Shown: positions 19,426-30,176 of the stretch, one piece after another
Numbering within the stretch: the first letter of the stretch is position 1
How the letters are laid out: every line of letters begins with the position of its first letter
Assembly (NCBI RefSeq): GCF_025175675.1
Contig: NZ_JANIOA010000015.1
Location: 1 to 64,000 of the forward strand
Direction: 5' to 3'
DNA length: 64,000 nucleotides
From: Sedimenticola hydrogenitrophicus
GTDB taxonomy: Bacteria > Pseudomonadota > Gammaproteobacteria > Chromatiales > Chromatiaceae
Translations under genes and position numbers: made by a program
The notes under the pieces: model-generated
The model's database searches: none
Seen by the model: only the letters and a program-made list of their open reading frames with translations
What the model was told of the DNA's origin: nothing

Positions 19426-19896
19426 TTAGATTTGTTGAGCCAGTTGTTCGACGATATCCTTATGGGCGGCGGCGTTGATCTCCTTGCGAAGGATCTTGCT
19501 CGCACCCAATACCGCCAGCTCAGCTACCTGTTGACGCAGCTGTTCACGAGCACGATTGGTCTCCTGCTCGATCTCTGCCTGGGCAGCGGCAAGGATACGT
19601 TCGCTTTCGGAACGCGCATTGCCCTTGGATTCATCGACGATCTCGGAAGCACGCTTCTGAGCCTGGTTAATGATTTCTGCTGCCTGGCCTTTCGCTTCGT
19701 GGATGGCCTCTTTGGCGCGTTCCTTGGCCAACTCCTGTTCGTGCTGACCATGTTCCGCGGCCGCCAGGCCGTCTGCAATTTCCTTTCGACGGGTGTCGAG
19801 GGCGCCCATGATGGGAGTCCAGACGAACTTCATCGTGAACCACACAAACACCGCAAAGGAGAGAAGCTGACCAATAAGAGTCAGATTTATGTTCAT
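19426..19896 (-). CDS. atpF: ATP synthase Fo b subunit
   Basis: 156 residues, as in E. coli. One N-terminal membrane segment ([20 protein letters not shown]) is followed by a long, charged, Ala/Glu-rich helix that forms the dimeric peripheral stalk ([18 protein letters not shown] and on). It holds the stator together. The protein starts [10 protein letters not shown], typical of gammaproteobacteria. Confidence 0.97.
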   Translation of the reverse strand: MNINLTLIGQLLSFAVFVWFTMKFVWTPIMGALDTRRKEIADGLAAAEHGQHEQELAKERAKEAIHEAKGQAAEIINQAQKRASEIVDESKGNARSESERILAAAQAEIEQETNRAREQLRQQVAELAVLGASKILRKEINAAAHKDIVEQLAQQI

Positions 19897-19954
19897 CCCG
19901 GATTTACCTCGCTTTTGACGAGATGATTGTCAGTATGTTCGTTGGTAGCCAAAA

Positions 19955-20239
<285 letters not shown>

Positions 20240-20250
20240 CTACAAAAAAA

Positions 20251-21117
<867 letters not shown>

Positions 21118-21138
21118 TCACATAACCAATTTTGTTGT

Positions 21139-21507
21139 TTAATCCAATAGTTGAACCGCCACTATCGGCACCAGCTGAACCAGCAGAAAGATGCCGAACA
21201 AGGCGCCAACACTCAGCGGCTTGATCCAGAGGATGACCCCCGCAAAAAGCAAACCCGTCAACACGAGTTTCAAGATCTCTGCGCCATAGAAGCGGGCCAG
21301 TAGTCTGCCCGGCTCCTGGGCGGAATACCGGACAAAGATCCGATATGCGAAAAAGGCGTTCGCCAGGGTTGCTATCAGCCCCCCCGCAAGCCCGGAATAG
21401 GCATAAACGCTGCCCGCAACCAACAGCAGGAGCAGGGCCGCAGTCAAAGTCGTTACCAGTTGTGCCAGGAGGGTGCGATAGGCTTGACGCTTATCTGCCA
21501 GATGCAT
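21139..21507 (-). CDS. atpI: ATP synthase I protein
   Basis: 122 residues with four hydrophobic segments (LVTTLTAALLLLLVAGSVYAY, GLAGGLIATLANAFFAYRIF, LTGLLFAGVILWI and the C-terminal LLVQLVPIVAVQLLD). The FxYRIF and FYGAEILK-like blocks (ARFYGAEILKLVLTG) match the AtpI family, which helps c-ring assembly or ion supply. It is the first gene of the atp operon, downstream of parB. Confidence 0.92.
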   Translation of the reverse strand: MHLADKRQAYRTLLAQLVTTLTAALLLLLVAGSVYAYSGLAGGLIATLANAFFAYRIFVRYSAQEPGRLLARFYGAEILKLVLTGLLFAGVILWIKPLSVGALFGIFLLVQLVPIVAVQLLD

Positions 21508-21631
21508 CTAAACGATCCCCAGCCGCTAAAAACCGCACTTAAAAAGCCGGCGCAGTATAAATGCTGCGCTGCATAAGGTCAAACGATGGGCGAATAAATT
21601 TTTTGATGGTAAAGCGAAAACTGATTGATGG

Positions 21632-21653
21632 ATTGGCGGAAATTTCCGGCCAA
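21632..21653. other. Imperfect palindrome directly after parB
   Basis: ATTGG-CGGAAATTTCCG-GCCAAT forms a near-perfect hairpin 2 bases beyond the parB stop. There is no T-run. It may mark the parB transcript end or be a protein site at the atp promoter; only the symmetry is seen. Confidence 0.35.
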
Positions 21654-21654
21654 T

Positions 21655-22539
21655 CTACTGAATATGTTCCAGAATACCGTCCAGCTCATCGAGGCTGTTG
21701 TAGCTGATCACCAGCTTGCCCTTGCCGCCGCTGCCCTGTTGCAGTTTGACCCGGGCACCGAGGCGCTCGGTAAGACGGTTTTCCAGCGAGCGGACGTTGG
21801 GATCCTCCCGCACCGGCGGTTTCCCCTTGGCGGTTTCGGCGCTCTCTCCCTGCAGTCGCCGGACCAGCTTCTCCGTCTCCCGCACCGAGAGTCCCTGCAG
21901 GCTCACCTGGCGTGCCGCCTCGCTCTGCAGGGCTTCCTTGAGGCCGAGCAGTGCACGGGCGTGGCCCATTTCGATGCGCCCCTCTTCGATCATCACCTTC
22001 ACATCCGGATTCAGCTCCAGCAGGCGCAGCAGATTGGTCACCGTGGTGCGGGACTTGCCCACCGCCCGGGCGATCTCCTGGTGGGTCAGTTCGAACTCGT
22101 TCAACAAGCGGTGCAGGGCGCCCGCCTCCTCCAGCGGATTGAGGTCGTCGCGCTGGATGTTCTCGATCAGTCCCATGGCCATGGCGGTCTGGTCATTGAC
22201 GTCGCGGATAACCACCGGGATCTCGCTCAGGCCGGCCTGTTGCGAGGCGCGCCAGCGCCGTTCGCCGGCGATGATCTCGTACTGGTTGCCGTCCACCGGA
22301 CGCACCACAATAGGCTGGACCACGCCCTGGGCGGCGATCGAATCGGCCAGCTCCTGAAGGCTGTCGGGATTGAAGTCGCGCCGTGGCTGATAACGCCCGC
22401 GCCGGATCAGGTCGACCGGCAGGGAGGTCAGGTTGTGGTTTGCGCCTGTGCTCTCGGCTGTCTGTTGTTCATCCTTGTCCGACGCATTGCCCAGCAGGGC
22501 ATCCAGTCCGCGTCCGAGGCCTCGTTTTTTTGCTGCCAT
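21655..22539 (-). CDS. parB: Chromosome partitioning protein ParB (CTPase, parS-binding)
   Basis: 294 residues. It starts AAKKRGLGRGLDALLGNAS, the ParA-interacting peptide. The CTP-binding domain has GERRWRASQQAGLSEIPVV and TAMAMGLIENIQRDDLNPLE. The HTH (THQEIARAVGKSRTTVTNLLRL) recognises parS, and the C-terminal domain dimerises. It spreads from parS sites near the origin and directs segregation. Two matching parS palindromes are found at 52789-52804 and 53943-53958. The gene follows parA with a 52-base gap. Confidence 0.97.
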   Translation of the reverse strand: MAAKKRGLGRGLDALLGNASDKDEQQTAESTGANHNLTSLPVDLIRRGRYQPRRDFNPDSLQELADSIAAQGVVQPIVVRPVDGNQYEIIAGERRWRASQQAGLSEIPVVIRDVNDQTAMAMGLIENIQRDDLNPLEEAGALHRLLNEFELTHQEIARAVGKSRTTVTNLLRLLELNPDVKVMIEEGRIEMGHARALLGLKEALQSEAARQVSLQGLSVRETEKLVRRLQGESAETAKGKPPVREDPNVRSLENRLTERLGARVKLQQGSGGKGKLVISYNSLDELDGILEHIQ

Positions 22540-22591
22540 GTTCTGGTTCCGAAAAGTACTAGCGCCGCCTGGCGGCGGAATCTTGTCTGGA

Positions 22592-23377
22592 TTAGGCTGG
22601 CGCAGCCATCCGTTTTTCCTGTCTGCGCATCAGTTCGCTGGCCATGGCCAGATAGGATACCGCGCCGCGCGACGTCTTATCATACAGTAAAACCGGCAGC
22701 CCGTGACTCGGTGCCTCGGCGACCCGGATATTGCGCGGGATAATGGTGCGGAACACCTGGTCACCGAAGTGGTGAATCAGCTGCGCCGACACCTCGTTGG
22801 TGAGGTTGTTGCGCGGATCGTGCATGGTGCGGACGATACCGTCGATCACCAGCTGGCTGTTGCGGCTGCCCTGGATCTGGCGGATGGTGCTGATCAGCGC
22901 CGAGAGCCCTTCGAGGGCGTAATATTCACACTGCAACGGGATCAGCACGCCATCGGCCGCCACCAGGGCGTTGACCGTCAGCATATTGAGGGACGGCGGA
23001 CAGTCGATGACAATATAGTCGTAACGGTCCCTGGCCCCGGCCAGCGCCAGGCTCAGCCGCTTCTCCTTCAGCGGGACGCTCATCAGCCCGACCTCGGCCG
23101 CCGTCAAATCGGCATTGGCGGGGAGCACGTCGAAACCGGCCGCGGGGGTCTTCACCACCGTGTCGTTGAAGCTCGCCTCGCCCAGCAGCACATCGCAGCT
23201 GGAGTTGTCGAGCGTGTGCTTGTCCACCCCACAGCCCATGGTGGCATTGCCCTGTGGATCCATATCCACCAGCACGACCTTGCGCCTGAACGAGGCCAAT
23301 GACGCCGCCAGATTGACCGCCGTGGTGGTCTTGCCGACCCCACCTTTCTGATTCGCGACACAGATTATTCGACCCAT
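22592..23377 (-). CDS. parA: Chromosome partitioning ATPase ParA
   Basis: 261 residues. The N-terminus GRIICVANQKGGVGKTTTAVNLAASLA carries the deviant Walker A motif with the signature lysine. VVLVDMDPQGNATMG and YIVIDCPPSLNMLTVNAL complete the nucleotide site. It forms dynamic gradients on the nucleoid and moves ParB-parS complexes. The parA-parB pair lies directly upstream of the atp operon, the normal place in gammaproteobacteria. Confidence 0.97.
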   Translation of the reverse strand: MGRIICVANQKGGVGKTTTAVNLAASLASFRRKVVLVDMDPQGNATMGCGVDKHTLDNSSCDVLLGEASFNDTVVKTPAAGFDVLPANADLTAAEVGLMSVPLKEKRLSLALAGARDRYDYIVIDCPPSLNMLTVNALVAADGVLIPLQCEYYALEGLSALISTIRQIQGSRNSQLVIDGIVRTMHDPRNNLTNEVSAQLIHHFGDQVFRTIIPRNIRVAEAPSHGLPVLLYDKTSRGAVSYLAMASELMRRQEKRMAAPA

Positions 23378-23586
23378 AGCCTACTTCCGCGCTAGTACCC
23401 GGACATTCCAGGAGGCTGTCAGACTCCCAGGTTCCCCAAAAACTCCCCGTCCCCAGATAGGTGACGGGCCGTTCAGAATATCAGAAAGCGGGGTAGATGC
23501 ACGAACTTTGACGGGATTGGCGGGGACGGCACCGCCCGAATCGGGGACCCGTCCCGGAATCCGGCCCGCTCTCCCCGGCCACGGGC

Positions 23587-23880
23587 TCACTTGAACAGAT
23601 CCTCCGCCGCCTGCCGGTGGTCCGCGTCACCGGGAGCGCCACCCGCCTCGGGATCGGCGGTCGGCTCGAAGTAGTCGCAATAGTTGGCGCGGGTCTTGTC
23701 CTGCACCTTTTCCGCCAGCGGCTCGCGGCACTGGTTGGTACAGGACGGATCGTACCTGTGGCAGTTCCGGCACACCCGGGTGGGTTTGCCACACTTCAGG
23801 CAGACCGTTTCGCGGCCATATTCATGGGTGGTCAGTTCGCTGCCGCACTGCCAGCATTTTCCCGCGATGATAGTCGTCAT
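23587..23880 (-). CDS. Small cysteine-rich zinc-ribbon-like protein, function unknown
   Basis: 97 residues. Two CxxC knuckles (CWQC at 9-12, CLKC at 27-30) are followed by CRNC at 37-40 and further cysteines (SCTNQC, YCDYFEP). The spacing suggests one zinc ribbon plus a second metal-binding cluster. The C-terminal third is acidic and low in complexity. I recognise no named family, though small proteins with this pattern occur in related bacteria. It lies between parA and the divergent DUF3461 gene, in a place where rsmG normally adjoins parA. No function is proposed. Confidence 0.7.
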   Translation of the reverse strand: MTTIIAGKCWQCGSELTTHEYGRETVCLKCGKPTRVCRNCHRYDPSCTNQCREPLAEKVQDKTRANYCDYFEPTADPEAGGAPGDADHRQAAEDLFK

Positions 23881-24060
23881 GCCGCTGCCTCTCTCTGCTC
23901 TCGTCCGCGATACTGCCGATTATCGCGCTTCGGTTTCAGCCTCGGCAAGCCGCTGCCTGAATCGCGCCATTCCACGGCTTGCAGTTCCCACCCCGGTAAC
24001 GCATATTTATAGCCACAGGCCCATCACCCGGAGGCGCCGTCACACGGCAAGGAACCATCC

Positions 24061-24441
24061 ATGTATGAGACATTGCAAGAACTGGGCGTTACCGACCTCG
24101 ATCAGATTGAACGCTATACCCTGCGGCAGGAGGGCGACGAGGACATCCTCAAGATCTATTTCAAGCGCAAGAAGGGCGAGCTGTTCGCCCACAGCATGAA
24201 GTTCCGTCACGGTCGTGCCAAGAAGATGGTGCAGGTGGACAGCGGCACGCATAAATACAAGGAGGTCAGCGAGATCTCACCTACCATGCTGAAACTGGCC
24301 GGTGAACTGGATCAGCTGGTGAACCATGAGGAGAGCGTGGCCGATTTCAAGCGGCGCATCCTGAGCGATATCGACCATCTGGAGCGGGTGATGCAGCGCA
24401 AGCTGGAGCAGATCCGCGCCGATATCGAAAGCCTGGAGTAG
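24061..24441 (+). CDS. DUF3461 family protein
   Basis: 126 residues. The N-terminus MYETLQELGVTDLDQIERYT, the block EGDEDILKIYFKRKKGELFA and VDSGTHKYKEVSEISP are the family pattern. The C-terminal third is a helical, charged segment likely to form a coiled coil (DIDHLERVMQRKLEQIRADI). No signal peptide or membrane segment is seen. The family has no established function. It is the only plus-strand gene in the parA-rsmG interval and is followed by a long imperfect hairpin (24497-24575). Confidence 0.85.
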   Translation: MYETLQELGVTDLDQIERYTLRQEGDEDILKIYFKRKKGELFAHSMKFRHGRAKKMVQVDSGTHKYKEVSEISPTMLKLAGELDQLVNHEESVADFKRRILSDIDHLERVMQRKLEQIRADIESLE

Positions 24442-24496
24442 GCGCACGTTAGTACCCACGGTGCCTTCCCGGTCCCGCATTGGTAAAGAATCATTA

Positions 24497-24575
24497 CTCT
24501 CGCCAAGAAGCCAAGAGCGCAAAGGTTAAAGGAAATAAACGGTTTTCCTTGGCGTGCTTGGCGTCTTGGCGAGAG
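24497..24575. repeat. Long imperfect palindrome (CGCCAAG-type dispersed hairpin)
   Basis: The arms at 24497-24515 and 24557-24575 match with one mismatch in 19 (CTCTCGCCAAGAAGCCAAG against its complement). Pairing continues inwards through CGCAAAGG/CCTTGGCG and AAAGGAAA/TTTTCCTT, so the 79 bases form one long hairpin. It lies between the ends of convergent genes (DUF3461 and DUF188), where it could act as a two-way transcript end. A half of a similar CTTCGCG-TTTGCG motif occurs at 40813-40842. Confidence 0.65.
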
Positions 24576-24667
24576 TCCAATTGCCAACTGTCGTCCAGAG
24601 GTGCCCTACTTATACATAGGTCAAACCCAACGAGTCCCCCGGCTGAGCCGGGTAATTACCCGGTGAC

Positions 24668-25117
24668 TCAGTCCCCGCGCCGGGCCAGAAACCGGTCCAG
24701 CGCGTTGGCAAAGGCCAGACGGTCGCCCTTGTCCAGGGCCGGCGGTCCGCCGGTATTGACGCCGCTGCCGCGCAGTTCATCCATGAAGTCGCGCATCGTC
24801 AGTCGTTCGCGGATATTCTCCCGGGTGTAGAGCTCGCCCCGGGGGTTCAGCGCATAACCCCCCTTGTCGATCACCCCGGCCGCCAGCGGGATGTCGGCGG
24901 TGATCACCAGGTCGCCGGACGCCACCTGACGGATGATCTCGTTGTCCGCCACATCGAAACCGGCCGCTACCCGAATCGAGCGGATGAAGCGGGAAGGCGG
25001 AGTACTGACCGGCTGGTTGGCCACCAGGATGAGCGGCAGTTCCACCCGTTCCGCCGCCCGGAACAGAATCTCCTTGATCACGTTGGGGCAGGCGTCGGCA
25101 TCGACCCAGATCTGCAT
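24668..25117 (-). CDS. UPF0178 (DUF188, YaiI/YqxD) family protein
   Basis: 149 residues. The N-terminus [20 protein letters not shown], the [22 protein letters not shown] block, [16 protein letters not shown] and the C-terminal [26 protein letters not shown] are diagnostic of the YaiI/YqxD family. The fold is related to PIN/NYN-type nucleases with conserved aspartates (D6, D8, D77-like). The biological role is not established. A strong AAGGGAG site precedes the ATG. It is in the same direction as rsmG and parA, but repeats separate it from rsmG. Confidence 0.92.
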   Translation of the reverse strand: MQIWVDADACPNVIKEILFRAAERVELPLILVANQPVSTPPSRFIRSIRVAAGFDVADNEIIRQVASGDLVITADIPLAAGVIDKGGYALNPRGELYTRENIRERLTMRDFMDELRGSGVNTGGPPALDKGDRLAFANALDRFLARRGD

Positions 25118-25187
25118 GCTTACTCCCTTGAGTTAGTCGCGAACAAACACAGATTGTAGCCTGGATATCGAGATAGCCCGTAGGATG

Positions 25188-25244
25188 TGGTGAGTAACGC
25201 GAACCGCATCAAGCCTTACCGGGCATGGTGCGGTTCGCAAGCTC
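25188..25244. repeat. Palindromic repeat of the GTAGG-TGGTGAG type (copy 3)
   Basis: GCGAACCGCA (25199-25208) and TGCGGTTCGC (25229-25238) are perfect 10-bp arms. Outer GGTGAG and CTCACC extend the stem. It resembles the other GTAGG-initiated palindromes of this window and fills the gap between the DUF188 gene and rsmG. Confidence 0.6.
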
Positions 25245-25313
25245 ACCAGCACCTTACAACCTGTTCCGGCGCCCGTCGCGTCTGTGGGGAAGGGGGTCGG
25301 AGGTACCTGTCGC

Positions 25314-25964
25314 CTATCCTGTCCGGCCACTAGGCTCCACCAGCAGGGCATGGCGCTGGCCGGCGCTTTCGGGCACCTGCAGCGGCACCACCTCCACCCG
25401 ATAGCCGGCGGCCGCCAGTTCGGCGATCTCATCCCCCGGCACCGTCCCTTTCATCGCCAGCAGACGGCCCCGCTCATCCAGCAGGTGTTCGGTCAGTTGC
25501 AGCATCTTCGGCAGCGCGGCAAAGGCCCGCGAGGTGATGGTGTCGAAGCCGGCCGCCGGCCGGTACCCCTCCACCCGGGCGCGCACCACCTGTACATTGT
25601 CCAGCCCCAGGGTGACCACCGACTGCTGCACGAAGCGGGTCTTCTTGCCGTTGGAATCGAGCAGCGTAAATTGGCATTCGGGACGGGCCACCGCCAGGGG
25701 TATGCCCGGCAGGCCGGGGCCGGTGCCCACGTCCAGCACCCGCGTCCCCCGCAGCAGCGGCAGGATGGAGAGGCTGTCCAGCAGCTGGCGGGAGACCATC
25801 TCATTGGCATCGCGGATGGCGGTCAGGTTGAACGCCTTGTTCCACTTCAGCAGCAGGGCGAGATAGTCCAGCAACCGCTGCTGTTGGCGCTCCGAGAGTG
25901 CGATGTCCATGGCCAGCAGCCCCTCTCGCAACTGGCGCCGCCACAGCTTCATCTGATCGTTCAT
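25314..25964 (-). CDS. rsmG: 16S rRNA (guanine527-N7)-methyltransferase RsmG
   Basis: 216 residues. The SAM-binding motif [32 protein letters not shown] and the block [16 protein letters not shown] are typical of RsmG (GidB). It methylates G527 of 16S rRNA; loss gives low-level streptomycin resistance. Its ATG overlaps the mnmG stop (ATGA), so it is co-translated with mnmG. The normal next gene would be parA, but three unrelated genes intervene here. Confidence 0.96.
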   Translation of the reverse strand: MNDQMKLWRRQLREGLLAMDIALSERQQQRLLDYLALLLKWNKAFNLTAIRDANEMVSRQLLDSLSILPLLRGTRVLDVGTGPGLPGIPLAVARPECQFTLLDSNGKKTRFVQQSVVTLGLDNVQVVRARVEGYRPAAGFDTITSRAFAALPKMLQLTEHLLDERGRLLAMKGTVPGDEIAELAAAGYRVEVVPLQVPESAGQRHALLVEPSGRTG

Positions 25965-27832
25965 GATGTACGCTTCAGGTGGATCAGCAGCAGCGAGATG
26001 GCCGCCGGGGTCAGCCCGGGAATGCGGCTCGCCTGGCCGATGGTGGCCGGGCGGGTCTTGAGCAGTTTTTCCCGCACCTCGGCGGAGAGGCCGCGCACCC
26101 GGGCATAGTCAAAATGCTCCGGCAGCTTCAGCGCCTCGTTGGCCTTGAGGCGGTCGATCTCCACCTGCTGGCGCTTGATGTAACCGGCGTAGCGGGCCTG
26201 GATCTCCAACTGCTCGGCCGCCGCACGGTCCGCCAGCCCCGGCCCCAGGGCGGGCAGGCCGCAGAGCCGGGCGTAGTCCACATCCGGCCGGGCCAACAGT
26301 TCCAGGGCACGGGTCTCCTTGGAGATGGGGCTGTCGAACAGCGCGGTGACCTGTTCGGCGAGCGGGCTACCGGGCTGCACCCAGATGTCCCGCAGCCGCT
26401 GCTGCTCGCGCTCGATCGCCTCGCGCTTCTGCTCGAAGCGCTGCCAGCGTTCGTCCGCCACCAGCCCCAGCCGGCGCCCCTGTTCGGTCAGGCGCAGGTC
26501 GGCGTTGTCCTCGCGCAGCAGCAGGCGGAACTCGGCCCGGCTGGTGAACATGCGATAGGGCTCCTGGGTCCCCTTGCTGATCAGATCATCCACCAACACC
26601 CCGAGATAGGCCTCGTCGCGGCGCGGCGACCAGGCCGCCTGCTCGCGAATTTTGAGTACCGCGTTGAGTCCGGCCAGCAGCCCCTGGGCCGCCGCCTCCT
26701 CGTAGCCGGTGGTGCCGTTGATCTGGCCGGCAAAAAACAGCCCCTCGATGAAGCGCGTCTCCAGGCTCGGGCGCAGATCCCGGGGATCGAAGAAATCGTA
26801 CTCGATGGCGTAGCCGGGGCGCATGATGCGCGCCTCGGTAAACCCCTCCATGGAGCGCACCAGTTCGAGTTGCACATCGAAGGGCAGGGAGGTGGAGATG
26901 CCGTTGGGATACACCTCGTTGCACTCCAGCCCCTCCGGCTCGATGAAGATCTGGTGCGCCTCCTTGTCGGCGAAGCGCACCACCTTGTCCTCGATCGAGG
27001 GGCAGTAGCGCGGACCCACCCCCTCGATCACCCCGGTGTACATGGGCGAACGCGACAGCCCGGCGCGGATGATCTCGTGGGTGCGCTCGTTGGTGTGGGT
27101 GATGTGGCAGCTGACCTGGCGCGGGTGTTCATCCCGCGAGCCCATGAAGGAGAAGACCGGGGCCGGGTCGTCCCCGGGCTGTTCCGCCAGGCGGCTGTAG
27201 TCGATGGTGCGGCTGTCGATGCGCGGCGGGGTACCGGTCTTCAGACGCGCCACGTTGAACGGCAGCTCGCGCAGCCGCCGCGACAGGGCATTGGCCGGGG
27301 GGTCGCCGGCGCGCCCGCCCTCGTAATTGTTGAGGCCGATATGGATGCGCCCGCCGAGAAAGGTGCCGGTGGTCAGCACCACGGCCCGGGCATGGAACTT
27401 CAGTCCCATCTGGGTCACCACCCCGGTGACCCGTTCCCCCTCCACGATCAGGTCGTCCACCGCCTGCTGGAACAGGTCGAGGTGGGGTTGGTTCTCCAGG
27501 GCGAAGCGGATCGCCGCCTTGTAGCGCACCCGGTCCGCCTGGGCTCGGGTCGCCCGCACCGCCGGCCCCTTGCTGGCATTCAGGATACGGAACTGGATGC
27601 CGCCGAGATCGGTGGCATGGGCCATGGCGCCACCCAGGGCGTCCACCTCCTTGACCAGATGCCCCTTGCCAATGCCGCCGATGGCCGGATTGCAGCTCAT
27701 CTGCCCCAGGGTCTCGATGTTGTGGCTCAGCAGCAGGGTGCGCGCGCCCATCCGCGCCGCCGCCAAGGCCGCCTCGGTACCGGCATGGCCGCCGCCCACC
27801 ACAATCACTTCATAGCTGTCGGAATAAAACAT
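25961..27832 (-). CDS. mnmG: tRNA uridine-5-carboxymethylaminomethyl modification enzyme MnmG
   Basis: 623 residues from the ATG at 27832; a TTG five codons earlier is in frame but atypical. The FAD-binding site [37 protein letters not shown], the [11 protein letters not shown] block and the C-terminal helical domain ([17 protein letters not shown]) are all present. With MnmE (45401-46747) it installs the cmnm5 group on U34 of certain tRNAs. It heads an operon with rsmG. Confidence 0.98.
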   Translation of the reverse strand: MFYSDSYEVIVVGGGHAGTEAALAAARMGARTLLLSHNIETLGQMSCNPAIGGIGKGHLVKEVDALGGAMAHATDLGGIQFRILNASKGPAVRATRAQADRVRYKAAIRFALENQPHLDLFQQAVDDLIVEGERVTGVVTQMGLKFHARAVVLTTGTFLGGRIHIGLNNYEGGRAGDPPANALSRRLRELPFNVARLKTGTPPRIDSRTIDYSRLAEQPGDDPAPVFSFMGSRDEHPRQVSCHITHTNERTHEIIRAGLSRSPMYTGVIEGVGPRYCPSIEDKVVRFADKEAHQIFIEPEGLECNEVYPNGISTSLPFDVQLELVRSMEGFTEARIMRPGYAIEYDFFDPRDLRPSLETRFIEGLFFAGQINGTTGYEEAAAQGLLAGLNAVLKIREQAAWSPRRDEAYLGVLVDDLISKGTQEPYRMFTSRAEFRLLLREDNADLRLTEQGRRLGLVADERWQRFEQKREAIEREQQRLRDIWVQPGSPLAEQVTALFDSPISKETRALELLARPDVDYARLCGLPALGPGLADRAAAEQLEIQARYAGYIKRQQVEIDRLKANEALKLPEHFDYARVRGLSAEVREKLLKTRPATIGQASRIPGLTPAAISLLLIHLKRTS

Positions 27833-27948
27833 GGTTACTCGGAACAAGAACGATTTAGCCGGCTAGTGTACCTCTTGTGGGTGTCCGGCTGGAACAGGCA
27901 GCCGCGCGTGTGCGGGCGCTCACTATGGGTGTTTTACTAGGGTCCGGC

Positions 27949-29058
27949 TCAATACATGCGATGGCGGAACAGCCAGGCCGCCGCACTCAGGGTAAAACCG
28001 GCGATCAAGGCCAGCGGCCACAGCTCATGCACCAGGATGGAGAGCGGCGCACCCTCCAGAAACACCCCCCGCACCACCACCAGGAAGTAGCGCAGCGGAT
28101 CCACCAGCGTGAGCAGTTGCACCGCCCGCGGCATGTTGGCGATGGGGGTGGCGAAGCCGGAGAGAATGACCGCCGGCACCATGAACAGGAAGCCGCCGAG
28201 CAGGGCCTGCTGCAGGGTCACCGCCAGGGAGGAGATGGCCAGACCGATACCGATGGCCGCCAACAGGAACAGCACCAGGCCCAGGTAGAGTACCCCAAGC
28301 CCGCCCACCAGGGGCACGCCGAACCAGTACTGGGCCAGCAGGATCACCACGCTGCCCTCGATCATCCCCACCACGAAACCGGGCGTCGCCTTGCCGATCA
28401 GGATCTCGAACGGCCGCAGCGGCGTCACCAGCAGCTGGTCGAAGGTCCCCTGTTCGCGCTCCCGCGCCACCGAGAGGGAGGTGACCACCATGGTGACCAC
28501 CAGAGTCAGCAGACCCACCAATCCGGGGATGAAAAACCAGCGACTCTCGAGATTGGGGTTGAACCAGGCCCGGCTCACCAGGTGGGCCGGTGGCGGCGCC
28601 AGCCCATGTTCGGCGATCCAGCGCTCATTGAACTCCCGGATCACCGTGGCGGCGTAATTGACGGCGATCTGCGCGGTGTTGGAGTTACGCCCATCCACCA
28701 ACACCTGTACCTCGGCCGGTTGCCCGGCCGCCAGCTTTTCGCTGAAGCGGGGTTCGAGCTGCAGCACCAGCAGCACCTCGCCGTTGTCGACCAGCGGCGC
28801 GATCTCATCCTGGTGCTGTACGATATGCCGCAGATCGAAATTGGGCGAGCCGGAAAAGGCCGCCGCCAGCGCCCGCCCGGCCTGGCCCTGGTCCCGGTCG
28901 TAGATCGCGTAGGGCACCTGGTTGAGATCGAACGAGGCCGCGTAGCCGAACACCAACAGCTGGATCAGTGGCGGCACGATGGTGACGAAACGGCTCTTCT
29001 TGTCCTTGAACAGGGAGAGGAACTCCTTCACTACCAGGGCGCGGATACGCTGCCACAT
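27949..29058 (-). CDS. ybhR: ABC-2 type transport permease, YbhR-like
   Basis: 369 residues from ATG 29058, which has GGAG eight bases upstream; the ATG at 29064 overlaps the previous stop and is too close. Architecture: one N-terminal membrane segment (IVPPLIQLLVFGYAASFDL), a ~150-residue periplasmic loop, then five membrane segments with VVTMVVTSLSVAREREQGTFDQLLVTPL, the family signature. It forms the exporter permease with the adjacent YbhS-like protein. The frame extends upstream over the neighbour, but that part is non-coding in this frame. Confidence 0.9.
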   Translation of the reverse strand: MWQRIRALVVKEFLSLFKDKKSRFVTIVPPLIQLLVFGYAASFDLNQVPYAIYDRDQGQAGRALAAAFSGSPNFDLRHIVQHQDEIAPLVDNGEVLLVLQLEPRFSEKLAAGQPAEVQVLVDGRNSNTAQIAVNYAATVIREFNERWIAEHGLAPPPAHLVSRAWFNPNLESRWFFIPGLVGLLTLVVTMVVTSLSVAREREQGTFDQLLVTPLRPFEILIGKATPGFVVGMIEGSVVILLAQYWFGVPLVGGLGVLYLGLVLFLLAAIGIGLAISSLAVTLQQALLGGFLFMVPAVILSGFATPIANMPRAVQLLTLVDPLRYFLVVVRGVFLEGAPLSILVHELWPLALIAGFTLSAAAWLFRHRMY

Positions 29059-29063
29059 GACCA

Positions 29064-30176
29064 TCACTCCAGGCGCTTGTGCATGCGGCGGCGCGCCAGA
29101 CCGAGAAACAGCAGCGCCATCAGCAGCAGGGCCAGCGCATTGGGCAGGATCACCCCCCAGACATCGCCGGCCAGGAACAGGGTCTGCAGGATGGCGACGA
29201 AATAGCGCGCCGCCACCAGGTGGGTCACCCACTGCACCACCGTCGGCATACTATTGATATCGAACAGCATGCCGGAGAGCAGGAAGGCCGGCAGAAAGGT
29301 GGCGATAATGGCGACCATGCCAGCCACGAACTGGTTGCGGGCGGTCACCGAAATCAGCAGCCCCATGCCGAGTGCAACCAGCAGAAACAGCGCCGAGCAG
29401 GCGGTCAGCACCCAGAACGAGCCGCGCAGCGGCACCTCGAACAGCCACAGGGCCATGGCCACCGAGAGGGCCATGCCCCCCATGCCGAGAACGAAATAGG
29501 GCAGCACCTTGCCGATCAGCACCTCGCGCATGCTGACCGGGGTCACCAGCATCGCCTCCAGGGTGCCGCGCTCCCACTCCCGGGCCATCACCAGGGCGGT
29601 CAACAGCGCCCCCACCAGGGTCATGTTGATCGCCACCAGCCCGGGCACCAGATAGTTGCGGCTGCGCAGTCCCGGATTATACCAGATACGCGACTGCAAC
29701 ATCACCGGTTGCCCCAGGGGACGCGCCCGGGCGTCCAGCTCGCGCTCCAGCCAGTTGCGCCAGGCGCCCTCGACATAGCCCTGCAGCAGCCGCGCCGAGT
29801 TGGCGTTCACGCCATTGACGATCAGTTGAATGGGGGCCCCGCCCGCACCCTGGAGCCGCGCCGCGAAATCGCCGGAGAGTACCACGACCCCATCCACTTG
29901 ACCGGCACCGAGCGCCTGCTGCGCGCTGGCCCGGTCCGGGAAGCGCCGGGGCGCGAAATAGCGCGACTGCTGAAACACCCCGACGAAACTTTCCGCCTCG
30001 GCACTCGGCTGCTCTACCACCAGGCCCAGGGGGACGTTGCTGGCGTCCATCGACACCCCGTAGCCGAACAGCAACAACAGGAATGCCGGCATCAGGAAGG
30101 CGATCGCAATGCTGCTGGGATCGCGCAACACCTGCAGGAACTCCTTGTGCAACAGGCCACGGAGGCGTCGGTTCAT
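29064..30176 (-). CDS. ybhS: ABC-2 type transport permease, YbhS-like
   Basis: 370 residues. It starts MNRRLRGLLHKEFLQVLRDPSSIAIA, with one N-terminal helix, a large periplasmic segment and five C-terminal helices containing LTALVMAREWERGTLEAMLVTPV. It pairs with the YbhR-like permease and the double ATPase. The start overlaps the ybhF stop by 4 bases, and it adjoins ybhR by a 1-base or shorter gap, showing tight coupling. Confidence 0.9.
   Translation of the reverse strand: MNRRLRGLLHKEFLQVLRDPSSIAIAFLMPAFLLLLFGYGVSMDASNVPLGLVVEQPSAEAESFVGVFQQSRYFAPRRFPDRASAQQALGAGQVDGVVVLSGDFAARLQGAGGAPIQLIVNGVNANSARLLQGYVEGAWRNWLERELDARARPLGQPVMLQSRIWYNPGLRSRNYLVPGLVAINMTLVGALLTALVMAREWERGTLEAMLVTPVSMREVLIGKVLPYFVLGMGGMALSVAMALWLFEVPLRGSFWVLTACSALFLLVALGMGLLISVTARNQFVAGMVAIIATFLPAFLLSGMLFDINSMPTVVQWVTHLVAARYFVAILQTLFLAGDVWGVILPNALALLLMALLFLGLARRRMHKRLE

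Noticed and set aside
25979-27940. 653-codon plus-strand frame opposite mnmG
   Set aside because: Antisense shadow of mnmG; low-complexity composition and no motif.
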